Below, piece by piece: positions 1 through 8,606 of a DNA stretch of 64,000 bases. The position numbers and the translations under genes are program-made. The first letter of the stretch is position 1, and every line of letters begins with the position of its first letter. The stretch spans positions 1-64,000 of the forward strand of contig NZ_AUYB01000100.1 in the NCBI RefSeq assembly GCF_001625655.1. Direction: 5' to 3'. Under the pieces are notes generated by a model. That model was not told the DNA's origin and did no database searches. It worked only from the letters and a program-made list of their open reading frames with translations. Origin of the DNA: Pseudoalteromonas luteoviolacea DSM 6061 (GTDB lineage: Bacteria > Pseudomonadota > Gammaproteobacteria > Enterobacterales > Alteromonadaceae).

Positions 1-57
1 TGATTTAGTTGCGCAGAACATGCCTTAGAAAATATAGATTTTGGAATTTAAAGGACT

Positions 58-537
58 ATGAATATGAACTCAAAAATACAAAAAATTGAATTAACCTACC
101 CCACAGAAGAAAACTTTATTGCTTCGGCTGGTAACTTGTACCGAACAATAGCAACAGGCACACAAACCAAAGAACGTTTTTCGTTATTGTTGTCAATCTT
201 GGAGCCAGGCCAAGGTGGGCCACTTCATACCCACACTTTTGAACAAGAGTCTTTTTACATATTAAAAGGGCGTTTAACCGTTTTCGACGCAGAGCAACGG
301 TTTTCAGCTCCTTCAGGAACTTTTGTTTTTTGCCCAGAGGGAGCGAAAAGGGGGTTTCGCAATGAGACAAAAGAGCGCGTTGAAATGTTGATATTTTATA
401 CTCCCGCGGGCATTGAAAAAATGATTGAAATGGATGGTACACCTGTCCAATGTTTAGAGAATTACCTCTCGCAATCGGATTCAACTGAGTTGGCATGTCC
501 CGCGTTAAATCAACAATTTGGGATTGAAGAGCTTTAG
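58..537 (+). CDS. Cupin-domain protein
   Basis: This is a small single-domain protein of 159 residues. Around residues 45-95 it has the cupin pattern: a glycine-rich turn, an HTHTFEQESFYILKG stretch that fits cupin motif 1 (two His, one Glu as metal ligands), and a PxGxxxxxPEG-like turn fitting the run into motif 2. There is no signal peptide, so it is probably cytoplasmic. An AAGG motif lies just before the ATG; a second ATG two codons on is also possible. The substrate cannot be told from the sequence; many such proteins are metal-dependent dioxygenases, isomerases or small-ligand sensors. It is followed by the threonine aldolase gene on the same strand. Confidence 0.85.
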   Translation: MNMNSKIQKIELTYPTEENFIASAGNLYRTIATGTQTKERFSLLLSILEPGQGGPLHTHTFEQESFYILKGRLTVFDAEQRFSAPSGTFVFCPEGAKRGFRNETKERVEMLIFYTPAGIEKMIEMDGTPVQCLENYLSQSDSTELACPALNQQFGIEEL

Positions 538-636
538 CTTTGAAAATTAAATAGGAGTGTTAAAAGTTGAGGAGTGTTTTATTTTACGAAAGTTGCCCAT
601 ATTATGAAATCTCTCAGACAAATTTTAGGATGCTTT

Positions 637-1653
637 ATGATTGACTTACGTTCTGACACGGTTACGTTACCTTGTAAAAACATGCGCAGATTAATGAGTA
701 ATGCGATGGTCGGCGACGACGTTTACGGGGATGATCCGACAGTAAATGAATTAGAGCACTATAGCGCAGCTATTCATGGTTTTGATGCATCTTTATTTGT
801 TACATCTGGAACACAGGCTAATTTGTTAGCGATTATGGCCCATTGCGACAGAGGCGAGGAGTATATTTGTGGTCAAAATGCGCATAATTATAGGTATGAA
901 GCAGGTGGCGCAGCAGTACTTGGTTCGGTACAACCCCAACCAATAGAAAACGAGGCCGATGGTACAATCTGTCTTGACAAAATTCGTGCAGCGATAAAAC
1001 CCAATGATTTCCATTTTGCTAAAACAAAAATGTTGAGCCTTGAGAACACCATAGGTGGCAAAGTCCTCGGGTTAGATTATTTAAAGTCAGCTAGATCACT
1101 TACTAAAAAGTTTGGATTGAAGTTACATTTAGATGGTGCGCGAGTTTATAACGCTAAAGTTGCTCTTGATGTAGAAATAACAGAGATAAGTAAGCAGTTT
1201 GATACGATGACAGTTTGCTTGTCTAAAGGTCTTGGGGCCCCAGTTGGCTCTATACTTCTGGGTGATGAGGAGTTTATTGAAAAAGCTCGTCGGATAAGAA
1301 AAATGCTGGGTGGTGGTATGAGGCAAGCTGGTATTTTAGCTGCTGCCGGTTTGTATGCACTAAAAAATAATGTGGAGCGGCTGGCAGAAGATCATGCTAA
1401 CGCGAGTTATTTAGCGCAAAGGGTAAACGAGTTGCCCGGTTTTGACAGTTCAAAATATCAAGTTCAGACTAATTTGGTATTTCTTGATGTTAGCGAAGAG
1501 GTGGATATTGCAAGTTTTTCAAAGGCTATGTATGAGCAAGGAATCAATATTACTCCGGGCTATCAGGGGATGCGTTTAGTCACACACTCAGGTATTAGTC
1601 GTGATGATATTGATGTGTTTATAGATAAAGCCAAAGTTTACTTTAATTGCTAA
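637..1653 (+). CDS. ltaE: Low-specificity L-threonine aldolase
   Basis: The product is a fold-type I PLP enzyme that splits L-threonine or L-allo-threonine into glycine and acetaldehyde. It opens with MIDLRSDTVTLP, the hallmark N-terminus of the family, and has GDDVYGDDPT, the HLDGAR segment that holds the PLP aspartate, and a CLSKGLGAPVGS segment with the Schiff-base lysine. I place the start at the ATG at 637, because an AGGA motif sits six bases before it and the protein then begins exactly where the family does; the frame is open further upstream to a GTG at 574. The length of 338 residues is normal. Confidence 0.92.
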   Translation: MIDLRSDTVTLPCKNMRRLMSNAMVGDDVYGDDPTVNELEHYSAAIHGFDASLFVTSGTQANLLAIMAHCDRGEEYICGQNAHNYRYEAGGAAVLGSVQPQPIENEADGTICLDKIRAAIKPNDFHFAKTKMLSLENTIGGKVLGLDYLKSARSLTKKFGLKLHLDGARVYNAKVALDVEITEISKQFDTMTVCLSKGLGAPVGSILLGDEEFIEKARRIRKMLGGGMRQAGILAAAGLYALKNNVERLAEDHANASYLAQRVNELPGFDSSKYQVQTNLVFLDVSEEVDIASFSKAMYEQGINITPGYQGMRLVTHSGISRDDIDVFIDKAKVYFNC

Positions 1654-1670
1654 CTTACTGGTTGCGAAAT

Positions 1671-1701
1671 AGCCACTGAATTCTCACTTTCATCGGTGGC
1701 T
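1671..1701 (+). terminator. Hairpin after ltaE (possible terminator)
   Basis: AGCCACTGA at 1671-1679 pairs with TCGGTGGCT at 1693-1701, with one G-U pair and a 13-nt loop. It lies 18 bases after the ltaE stop. There is no T-tract, so it may be an mRNA 3' stabiliser rather than a true intrinsic terminator. Confidence 0.4.
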
Positions 1702-2150
1702 AGCGTCAATGTAAGCGAGCAAAAATCATATTAGCAAAGCTCTTTGCATCATTCAAAACGACTAAAAGGTAACAATTATACTTTTTGAATCAAGTAAACG
1801 CTGGTGGAGTCATTCGCTTTTTATATAAAACAAATGTCATATGAGTACACTTACCACATAGCATATACTGTTCATGAGCTTGCTAAGCACTCTACTTCTA
1901 TGAGTCGGTCTATCCTTATCTCTTCGTTTATACTTCTCCTTTGCTGGCGATTAATTCGACAGAGCCATTGATGAATTAGAAACATGCAACGAGTTCATTT
2001 ACTGAACTGTGGCTGTAGTTGAAAAACTTAATTCGAGTTTTTAATGGGTTACAACAATAATTTTGAATTTTTACTTTTTCATGCAGTCGTTCGGATATTC
2101 TTGAGCTCTGTAATTAAGTTGTGAAATTGTTAATTTAATGAAATTGTAAT
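1702..2150. other. Non-coding gap
   Basis: This AT-rich stretch lies between ltaE and the small secreted protein gene. I see no convincing ORF, RNA gene or repeat in it. Its right end leads into a good promoter for the next gene. Confidence 0.6.
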
Positions 2151-2179
2151 TTTACAATTTGTGCTGATTTTCCTAATAT
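2151..2179 (+). promoter_or_regulatory. Sigma-70 promoter for the small secreted protein gene
   Basis: TTTACA at 2151-2156 and TAATAT at 2174-2179 are separated by 17 bases, a good -35/-10 pair. Transcription would start near 2186, directly before a CACTCG/CGAGTG hairpin (2187-2210), and the ORF starts at 2240. Confidence 0.5.
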
Positions 2180-2239
2180 GCAGACGCACTCGAAAAACTA
2201 CTTCCGAGTGTAATAAAATGAATTATAAGGAAATTAAGA

Positions 2240-2671
2240 ATGAATATTTTAAAAACGTCAATTGTTTTGGCTGCACTTACCGTTACTTCTGCTGCCCAAG
2301 CAGCTGCACTTGGTGTCAGCATCAATGAACAACCTCGTCCTGGTTTGCCTCAAGCGCGTTGGACAACTGTTACCGTGGGCGACACGTATACACAAAACCA
2401 AAATGCAAAATTTAATTACAGTGTATCCAACTACACAGTAAATTTAACTTGGACAACAAATACCGGTGCTACGGGTGGTTGTAATATTTACTATGATGTG
2501 AATAAAGACAATTCAACGAAGTTTGAAGATCAAGTTGCGAAACGTCGTTATGACACAACTAAAGCTATATTAACTAACTTAAAGCAGGGTGATGAGCTTT
2601 TCATTCAATCGGCTTTTGGCCGAGATGGAGATCCTTGCGAAGTGACATTAAGACATAAAATCGGATTGTAA
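2240..2671 (+). CDS. Small secreted protein, unknown function
   Basis: I do not recognise this 143-residue protein. It begins with a clear Sec signal peptide (MNILKTSIVLAALTVTSAAQA, cleavage after AQA) and the mature part is about 120 residues, rich in Thr, Asn and aromatic residues with alternating beta-type patterning. Two cysteines (one near residue 80, one near 133) could form a disulfide in the periplasm or outside the cell. The start has a good upstream AAGGAAATTAAG ribosome site. It is monocistronic, with its own promoter and a short leader hairpin, which suggests it may be strongly expressed. An immunoglobulin-like small fold is possible but not shown. Confidence 0.8.
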   Translation: MNILKTSIVLAALTVTSAAQAAALGVSINEQPRPGLPQARWTTVTVGDTYTQNQNAKFNYSVSNYTVNLTWTTNTGATGGCNIYYDVNKDNSTKFEDQVAKRRYDTTKAILTNLKQGDELFIQSAFGRDGDPCEVTLRHKIGL

Positions 2672-2679
2672 TTTATTGA

Positions 2680-2740
2680 GTGGCGCAGTAACTGCGCCAC
2701 ATGAAATCTGGTTGGTGGCAAGCAATAGTATGCTTGCCAC
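2680..2740. terminator. Two tandem perfect hairpins between convergent genes
   Basis: GTGGCGCAGT (2680-2689) pairs with ACTGCGCCAC (2691-2700). GTGGCAAGCA (2715-2724) pairs with TGCTTGCCAC (2731-2740) across a 6-nt loop. Both stems start with GTGGC. No T-tract follows on either strand. They sit between a plus-strand gene and a minus-strand gene and probably act as a bidirectional 3' end. Confidence 0.55.
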
Positions 2741-2809
2741 TGTCGCTAGGGTTAAGTCATTGTTGAAATGCTCGTGTCCTAGACTAGTTTAAAGCTTATA
2801 TTTAGTGCC

Positions 2810-4282
2810 CTATTCAGAGTCTTGAATTGGCAAAAAATCAAATCCTAACTCTATGTATGGACTAAATTCTTTTTCATTTGGGTTAAAGTTTGTTTCAGCT
2901 TTATAAGTTCTATATTCGTTCAATTGTTCTGGCATATGTGCATAACCATTAAGTCGTACCGAAAATTTAGTTTGCTTTTCAAACTCTATTTGCTCAAGGT
3001 CGAGTGCATCACCAAACTGAAACTTAGGCAAATGTCCTTTGATACCACCATTTACTTGCCAGTAAACAGGTTGCTTGTACATGCGAAATAGTTCAAAAGA
3101 CCATGTTGATGTTTTTATTCGTTCATCGAGCAAGCTGAAATCAAAGGAAAAACTAAATGAATTATTGAGATCACCTAAAACAAACTGTTTAGCTGTATCA
3201 AAGTTAATGTCTGTAGGCATTGAGTCAAAGTGGCCACTGTTTTCAATCTTGGACCTTAAGTAGCTGAACATACTGATTGAGTAAGTGTCTAAATTAATGG
3301 CATCAGTCATTTGAGTTCTGTAGTGATGACTTTCGAACATTGTTGGGAAAATGAAATTTATCTCATCAGTCTTAAAAGCAAGTACTGTGTGATACTCACC
3401 CGTCAGGTTATTTTTTTGGTAAGCGTTGATCCCATTGTTTTGTGCAAATGATGAGCCACTGGGTGGTGCAACTTTCACACCTTGATGTGTGAAGTGCTCA
3501 GGCAACAGTTTTACGCTCTCTTGGCCTGCAACTGGTAAGAATTGTGCGCCTATTGATTGAGTGCCATCTTGCGAAGAGACGATAAAGTTAAAAGACTTAT
3601 CACTTTCACAAAAACTGACGTTAAAATTGCGCCCGTTTACGTATTCTGCAGAAAGTGTGAGGTCTTTTGTTCGCTCGTATTGTAGCTTGTGGTTAGGGTA
3701 AGTGCTTAGCAATTCACTCACATCTAGCTTATATGATTGACAGCTGTTCTGACTTTCTGGAACGGGGGTATCTATACAATTATTTGCTTTGCTAAACCAA
3801 TCAGGTTTAGTGAATGATATCTTACCTAAGTTAACCCCACCTTGAATATTTTGATAGGTATGAATGTAACGTTTTTCTTCGAGGTCTTCAGATGCAGGCT
3901 CAATAAGAGAAATGTGCAAAGCGTCGTCAGGTATTTCTGCCTGAAACTCACCATTTTCAGGGGTCTTGCTGATCGCAACAACCTTGCCTTGCTCATCATG
4001 AAATAGGACTTCTACATTAGGTACAGGTTCGTATCCCGAGCAACTTTCACGCTGTGTGACTAGCTTGACTCTGCTTTTTTCTGAAGCTTCAGTATTATCT
4101 TCGGATGGCTGAGGGTTGTTGTCCGAAGATGTTCCAGTACCATTTGGTGTGGTAGAGCTTGAATCACTATTGGAGCTATTGTTGGTAGGGTTTTCAGTTT
4201 CGCTAGAAGGGCCACAGCCAGTAATTGCGACTACGCTAGCAAGTATTATTGTGCTGCTAAAGATGTTAAACATTTTCATCAT
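2810..4282 (-). CDS. Putative lipoprotein, unknown function
   Basis: This 490-residue protein has a lipoprotein signal peptide ending in a lipobox (AITGC, Cys near residue 23). A low-complexity Ser/Thr/Asn/Asp/Pro linker follows to about residue 68 and probably lifts the folded part from the membrane. Next comes a segment around 75-150 with a carboxypeptidase-regulatory-like look (PVPNVEVLFHDEQGKVV, then NGEFQAEIP), then a long beta-rich domain. No catalytic motif is recognised. ATG codons at 4282 and 4279 are both possible starts. It is convergent to the small secreted protein gene and probably monocistronic. Confidence 0.8.
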   Translation of the reverse strand: MMKMFNIFSSTIILASVVAITGCGPSSETENPTNNSSNSDSSSTTPNGTGTSSDNNPQPSEDNTEASEKSRVKLVTQRESCSGYEPVPNVEVLFHDEQGKVVAISKTPENGEFQAEIPDDALHISLIEPASEDLEEKRYIHTYQNIQGGVNLGKISFTKPDWFSKANNCIDTPVPESQNSCQSYKLDVSELLSTYPNHKLQYERTKDLTLSAEYVNGRNFNVSFCESDKSFNFIVSSQDGTQSIGAQFLPVAGQESVKLLPEHFTHQGVKVAPPSGSSFAQNNGINAYQKNNLTGEYHTVLAFKTDEINFIFPTMFESHHYRTQMTDAINLDTYSISMFSYLRSKIENSGHFDSMPTDINFDTAKQFVLGDLNNSFSFSFDFSLLDERIKTSTWSFELFRMYKQPVYWQVNGGIKGHLPKFQFGDALDLEQIEFEKQTKFSVRLNGYAHMPEQLNEYRTYKAETNFNPNEKEFSPYIELGFDFLPIQDSE

Positions 4283-4746
4283 TGATCACTAAGGTTTGTC
4301 TTGCTCGTGACAAGTGTTGCTGAGCAAAAATTACAGGTTAAACTTTAAAATTGATTATTATTTTACCAAATGCAATAAAAAGTGCATTGTATTTGTTCAT
4401 TCTATCCAAAGTACAGTACCAAAATACCGCTGTTAATTCAGGTATCCTTATGATGAAAAATGCTATGGACATGTCTAAGCCTTTGAAATAAATCTAAAGA
4501 GTAATGTGTAGGGCAGTACGTTGGAGCATGAGAATAAGCGTTGATTGACTACCATTATATTAGTATAAGCCTATGATAATAAATAATATATTTTTTATTG
4601 GGTCGATGTTTTGTGTAGCTTTGGTAGACTACTTTTAGTAAATGAATGTAAACGGCAGGTCTAAAATTTAGTTTTTTTTGGCCGAATACTGATGCTCTCC
4701 ATAATTCTTTATTACGGTTTTAAGTTGATGAGAGTATTACGATGTA
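4283..4746. other. Non-coding gap between divergent genes
   Basis: This 460-bp AT-rich gap separates the minus-strand lipoprotein from the plus-strand barrel gene. It must hold both promoters. I see no RNA gene or repeat I can defend in it. Confidence 0.5.
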
Positions 4747-4766
4747 CTCCATGAAATATATGGAGA
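4747..4766 (+). promoter_or_regulatory. Hairpin that covers the ribosome-binding site of the barrel gene
   Basis: CTCCAT (4747-4752) pairs with ATGGAG (4760-4765) over a 7-nt loop. The GGAGA at 4762-4766 is the ribosome site, six bases before the ATG at 4773, so pairing would hide it. A structure-controlled translation start is possible; this is inference from one short stem. Confidence 0.35.
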
Positions 4767-4772
4767 GATACG

Positions 4773-5363
4773 ATGAAGAAAAAATTAATATTGGCGGTAA
4801 TCGCGACGTTGGGTTTCAATGTGCAAGCGGCTAACCTAAGCAAAACTTATCTAGAAATTGGTTATTCTCAAACAGATTTAGATGAAGCTGATTATGATGC
4901 CACTGGCTATAAGGCTGGTGCGGGTTATGAGTTTGAAAATGGTATTTACGTAGGTTTTAACTATAAAAGACAGAAAGATACACTAAGTATTTTTCTGAAT
5001 GAGACGGATGTTGAATTTGATGAAAACCTGTTAGAAGCAGGTTATATCATACATGAATCCCAAAATGGTCGATTCGCTATTGGCGCTCAAGTTGGAAAAA
5101 TGGATATAAAAGCTGATAGCAATACAACGGAGTTCGACTTAGCAAGGGTTTATACTGAGTATGAGCACAGTTTTAACAAATATCTTTCTGGTTTCGCCCA
5201 GGTAGGGTATGAAAATTATGATGCATCAGATGTATCGAAACGAGATGGCGCACGATTTGGCGGTGGACTCAAAGCGCATTTTGGATCGTCCAGCATCAGC
5301 TTAGAGTATTTTAAAGGTGATGATTTTGATCAGTCAGCATTGATGTATAGGTACTCCTTCTAA
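4773..5363 (+). CDS. Outer-membrane beta-barrel protein
   Basis: The protein has 196 residues with a signal peptide (MKKKLILAVIATLGFNVQA). The mature part shows alternating hydrophobic strands and turns: YLEIGYSQ, YKAGAGYEFENGIYVGFNYKRQ, GRFAIGAQVGKM and GARFGGGLKAHFG. It ends in Phe (LMYRYSF), the signal for insertion by the BAM complex. About eight strands would fit, as in small OmpA/OmpX/OmpW-like barrels. No enzyme motif is seen. It is probably monocistronic, and its ribosome site lies in a small hairpin. Confidence 0.8.
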   Translation: MKKKLILAVIATLGFNVQAANLSKTYLEIGYSQTDLDEADYDATGYKAGAGYEFENGIYVGFNYKRQKDTLSIFLNETDVEFDENLLEAGYIIHESQNGRFAIGAQVGKMDIKADSNTTEFDLARVYTEYEHSFNKYLSGFAQVGYENYDASDVSKRDGARFGGGLKAHFGSSSISLEYFKGDDFDQSALMYRYSF

Positions 5364-5628
5364 TTTTAGGAAGCCACTAAATTATGCCCATTTGGAGAGT
5401 GCATGCTTTCCAAGTGGGTAATTTGTCTATATACAGCGCCGTTTAACATTTACCGAATGAAAATTTACCGTTTGGCTCTGGCTTTTTATTTCACTCTCTT
5501 TGTTTCATTATTGTTCTTCATTTTATAAGGTCTTTAATAGTGGCTCCTAAGCATTACACTAAAAGCACTGCCACTTAAGCCGCAATGGTTGGAAGAAAGT
5601 CAATTGAAATCAAAACAGGAGTTTTAGT

Positions 5629-6321
5629 TTGAAAACTATAGGTCTAATAGGTGGGATGAGCTGGGAGTCTACGGCAAGTTACTATCGATTTATGAATGAG
5701 GGAGTAAAAAAGCGATTAGGTGGTCTTCACTCTGCAAAAATAGCGATGAAAAGTGTTGATTTTGGACCAATAGCGAAATTGCAAGCACGTGGAGAGTGGC
5801 AAGTTATGGCCGATATGCTCGGGCAAGAAGCCAAAGATCTAGAGCGTGCAGGCGCAGATTTCATTCTTATCGGTACAAATACTATGCATTTGGTTTTTGA
5901 CCAAGTTGCAGCCCATGTATCAATACCTCTAGTGCATATTGCTGATGCAGTGGCTGAACAATTGAAGCAAGACGGTATTTCTAAAGTGGGTTTGCTTGGC
6001 ACTAAATTTACCATGCAGCAACCTTTTTATAAGAATCGACTTAAAGAAATGTTCTCTATCGACGTTGTTGTGCCTGAGTTATCAGACCAAGACATTGTGC
6101 ACGACATAATTTACAACGAATTATGTGTTGGAGAAATTTTGGCTGAATCAAAGAATGCTTATCTAGAAATTATTTCTCGCCTTCAAGCACAAGGCGCACA
6201 GGCTGTGATTTTAGGATGTACTGAAATCGCACTACTTGTTAATAAAGGTGACACAAAACTTCCACTTTACGATACCACCATAGTTCATGCCGATAAGGCA
6301 GTAAAATTGGCATTAGAATAA
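5629..6321 (+). CDS. L-aspartate/glutamate-specific racemase (YgeA type)
   Basis: This 230-residue cytoplasmic enzyme belongs to the cofactor-free Asp/Glu racemase family. It opens with MKTIGLIGGMSWEST, typical of the YgeA group. The two active-site positions are Thr83 (in IGTNTMH, where most relatives have Cys) and Cys197 (in LGCTE). The same Thr/Cys pair at the same numbers is known for the E. coli enzyme, which favours the L-to-D direction. The start is TTG, supported by an AACAGGA ribosome site eight bases upstream. It probably makes D-Asp or D-Glu for wall or signalling use; that role is inferred. Confidence 0.88.
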   Translation: MKTIGLIGGMSWESTASYYRFMNEGVKKRLGGLHSAKIAMKSVDFGPIAKLQARGEWQVMADMLGQEAKDLERAGADFILIGTNTMHLVFDQVAAHVSIPLVHIADAVAEQLKQDGISKVGLLGTKFTMQQPFYKNRLKEMFSIDVVVPELSDQDIVHDIIYNELCVGEILAESKNAYLEIISRLQAQGAQAVILGCTEIALLVNKGDTKLPLYDTTIVHADKAVKLALE

Positions 6322-6467
6322 TAATTACAGTGATTTAATGTTCTAATGGTAGATAGCTTTATAGATTGAACTTGTTATCATGTAACAAAATGATAATAAA
6401 AAATTCATTTTATAGAGCTTTAACTTAATTTTTATGTAAAAATTGCTCCGTTTTAAAAGGAGTAATT

Positions 6468-8162
6468 ATGAAAATCAAATATCTATGCAGTATTTTAGCT
6501 TCAATGACTATCTGTTCTTCGGCAACCGCGTTCACTCAGTTAGGTGGCGCAGGAGTTATGCCGATTGGACATGAATGGCTAACACGTACATCAGCACTTG
6601 AAGTGATGGGTCAAGATACGAAAGTATCTGATAGCGACGACCCTAGGCTAGGCTGGAACAATGGCCTCGCAAAAGCCATTGAGTTAAATGTAGCTCAAGC
6701 AGAAGTAGCCAGAATATTATCTAATCAAAACGAAGATGGTACGTATTGGTCAGGTTACGATGCTATTTATGCTGCCATAGTGGGAGAAAGGTGGGTTGAC
6801 ATAGCAGGGTTTAATGTCACGAACGCAAGCACGGACCCTACAGGACCAAATTGTTTTAATGCAGTCGCCCAGGAACCTGCTGATTTGCAACAAGACCACT
6901 TTATGCGCCGTTATGATGACATTGGGGGTATTGGTGGTGTCAATGCAGCAAAAAGAGCGCAAATTAGGTTTATTAATCATTTCATAAATGCAGCCACAGC
7001 TGAGTCAAAAAAAATCAAAGTCTGGGATGGTGGCGGATATGCACAAGCGGTAGAAGTTGATCACAACTACTTCTTGTTCGGTCGAGCAGTTCATCTTTTC
7101 CAAGACTCCTTCAGTCCTGAACACACTGTAAGATTGCCAGCAGATAATTATGAAAAAATATGGCAAGTAAAGGCATATCTGTGCTCTGAAGGTGCAGAGC
7201 AGCATACTCATGACACCAAAGAAGCGTTAAATTACCAAAGTGGTGACGTAATTTGGAAGCCTGAGTCGCGTGGGGAAACGGGTTGGCAAGCGTATAAGCC
7301 AAGCAACATAAAGCCAGTTGCGTTAGTTTCTCTTGAAGCGAGCAAAGATCTTTGGGCTGCATTCATTCGCACCATGGCCCTACCTTTGGAAGAGCGCCGT
7401 GCTAAAGCGCAAATGGAAGCGCAGCAGTTAGTGAATAATTGGTTGTCGTTTGATGAGCAAGCTATGCTAGCTTGGTATGAAGATGAGGCAAAACGAGACC
7501 ATACTTATGTGCTTGCGCCGGGTGAGTCTGGTAAAGGCAAGACCTTAATTCAATGTATGGAGGAGTTAAATGTTGGCACGACAGATCAATTAGCTCGAGT
7601 TGCTCAGCTAGAAGAAGAGCGTAGACATTGTCTTTACAATATTGAAGCTGAAGAAGGCTATTCAGATGTCAATGACCCTTTAATTAATATGCCTTATAAC
7701 TGGAAATGGAGATCGTTGACTTGGAAAACCCCACCAGCTGATTGGCAACCAGCACAACTGGAAGCTGATACAGGTGAAGTGGTAAAAGTAACGAGCATGC
7801 TAAATGGTCATGCAATCAGTGATCGTGGAAATACTGCAAAAAACCAAGAGTTATATTTAAGTGCTCAGGCCCCTTTGGCTTTTATAAAAGTTGAGTCAGC
7901 GCCAAATACAGCTTACTTTCGTACACGAGACAACGCCAGGTTATTCCTGAGCTACAAGAGTACCTCAAGTGGTGATGCAAAGTTGTGGACTTCACCAAAC
8001 CAAGCTGCGTTTTATCTTGAGCGACAGGGCTCAGCCGTCAATCTTAAAAATACATACTGGCAGCAGTATGTTTGGGCAAACCCATCAACAAGTCAAGTTC
8101 ACTTGACGCGTGCTGGAAAAGCACATAACACCAATGCACAGTGGCAACTAGAGTCGCTTTAG
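6468..8162 (+). CDS. Secreted zinc-dependent phospholipase C-like protein
   Basis: The protein has 564 residues and a signal peptide (cut near ATA-FTQ, residue 21). The core resembles bacterial zinc phospholipases C. It has GHEWLTR near residue 35, DHFMRR, an INHFINAA segment, and HLFQDSFSPEH near 210, which gives the His-x3-Asp...His zinc pattern seen in this group and in S1/P1 nucleases. After about residue 440 there is a second beta-rich part with repeated Leu/Trp/Phe strands that looks like a small lectin- or trefoil-like module, which is speculative. It would act outside the cell on phospholipids. The gene stands alone and ends in a GC-rich hairpin. Confidence 0.72.
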   Translation: MKIKYLCSILASMTICSSATAFTQLGGAGVMPIGHEWLTRTSALEVMGQDTKVSDSDDPRLGWNNGLAKAIELNVAQAEVARILSNQNEDGTYWSGYDAIYAAIVGERWVDIAGFNVTNASTDPTGPNCFNAVAQEPADLQQDHFMRRYDDIGGIGGVNAAKRAQIRFINHFINAATAESKKIKVWDGGGYAQAVEVDHNYFLFGRAVHLFQDSFSPEHTVRLPADNYEKIWQVKAYLCSEGAEQHTHDTKEALNYQSGDVIWKPESRGETGWQAYKPSNIKPVALVSLEASKDLWAAFIRTMALPLEERRAKAQMEAQQLVNNWLSFDEQAMLAWYEDEAKRDHTYVLAPGESGKGKTLIQCMEELNVGTTDQLARVAQLEEERRHCLYNIEAEEGYSDVNDPLINMPYNWKWRSLTWKTPPADWQPAQLEADTGEVVKVTSMLNGHAISDRGNTAKNQELYLSAQAPLAFIKVESAPNTAYFRTRDNARLFLSYKSTSSGDAKLWTSPNQAAFYLERQGSAVNLKNTYWQQYVWANPSTSQVHLTRAGKAHNTNAQWQLESL

Positions 8163-8172
8163 TTGGTAACTA

Positions 8173-8203
8173 ACCCAGAGTGCCAGAAATAGGCACTTTG
8201 GGT
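8173..8203 (+). terminator. Hairpin after the phospholipase-like gene
   Basis: ACCCAGAGTGCC (8173-8184) pairs with GGCACTTTGGGT (8192-8203) with one wobble pair and a 7-nt loop. No T-tract follows. It lies between convergent genes. Confidence 0.45.
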
Positions 8204-8210
8204 CTATCAA

Positions 8211-8402
8211 TCAATAGTATAAGTAAGAGTCACAGTGACATTGAGGGTCGTCTTTTAGCTCATCAATGTGCAAATCCACTTTGCTCTGATTTTTCTCATC
8301 CCAGACAGTTACCATACTATGCTGTTTGTCTACCGAGAGCACTTCTACTGGGTGTTCATGATATTCTAGCCACTCACCTTTTCGAATTTCTTCAATGTTC
8401 AT
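8211..8402 (-). CDS. Small conserved-looking hypothetical protein
   Basis: This 63-residue protein starts MNIEEIRKGEWLEYHEHPVEV. It reads like a small SH3-like beta protein, with charged strands such as MVTVWDEK and KVDLHIDEL, and ends in a Cys/His patch (CHCDSYLYY). I choose the ATG at 8402, because a GGAG ribosome site lies seven bases upstream; the frame is open to 8426. The function is unknown. It is transcribed against the phospholipase-like gene. Confidence 0.6.
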   Translation of the reverse strand: MNIEEIRKGEWLEYHEHPVEVLSVDKQHSMVTVWDEKNQSKVDLHIDELKDDPQCHCDSYLYY

Positions 8403-8514
8403 AATTGAGCTCCAAATTTTCGACAATAATTGAGTTTATAGCGTGTTATTGTGCTGTCGAAATAAAGTTGTCATTTACAGAGGTATTTGCATTTAAAGTG
8501 TAGAAGGAAGGTGT

Positions 8515-8552
8515 AAAAAAGCCCAGTATAAAAGGTGATCCTCCTGGGCTTT
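8515..8552 (-). terminator. Intrinsic terminator of the TonB receptor gene
   Basis: On the minus strand, AAAGCCCAG (8552-8544) pairs with CTGGGCTTT (8526-8518), followed by a run of T (8520-8515). It lies 55 bases after the receptor stop and is a canonical rho-independent terminator. Confidence 0.85.
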
Positions 8553-8606
8553 GGTCGTTAGTTTTCTGGTGGCACGACGTATTAACTTCGTGCAAAATTA
8601 AGTGCT

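Noticed and set aside
1654..2239. Possible tRNA or other RNA gene in this long gap
   Set aside because: I found no cloverleaf-like set of stems or TTCGA-type T-loop; only a 3' hairpin and a promoter are supported.
6468..8162. S1/P1 nuclease instead of phospholipase C
   Set aside because: The zinc motif alone is shared, but the GHEWLTR start region and the overall layout read closer to secreted phospholipases; not fully excluded.
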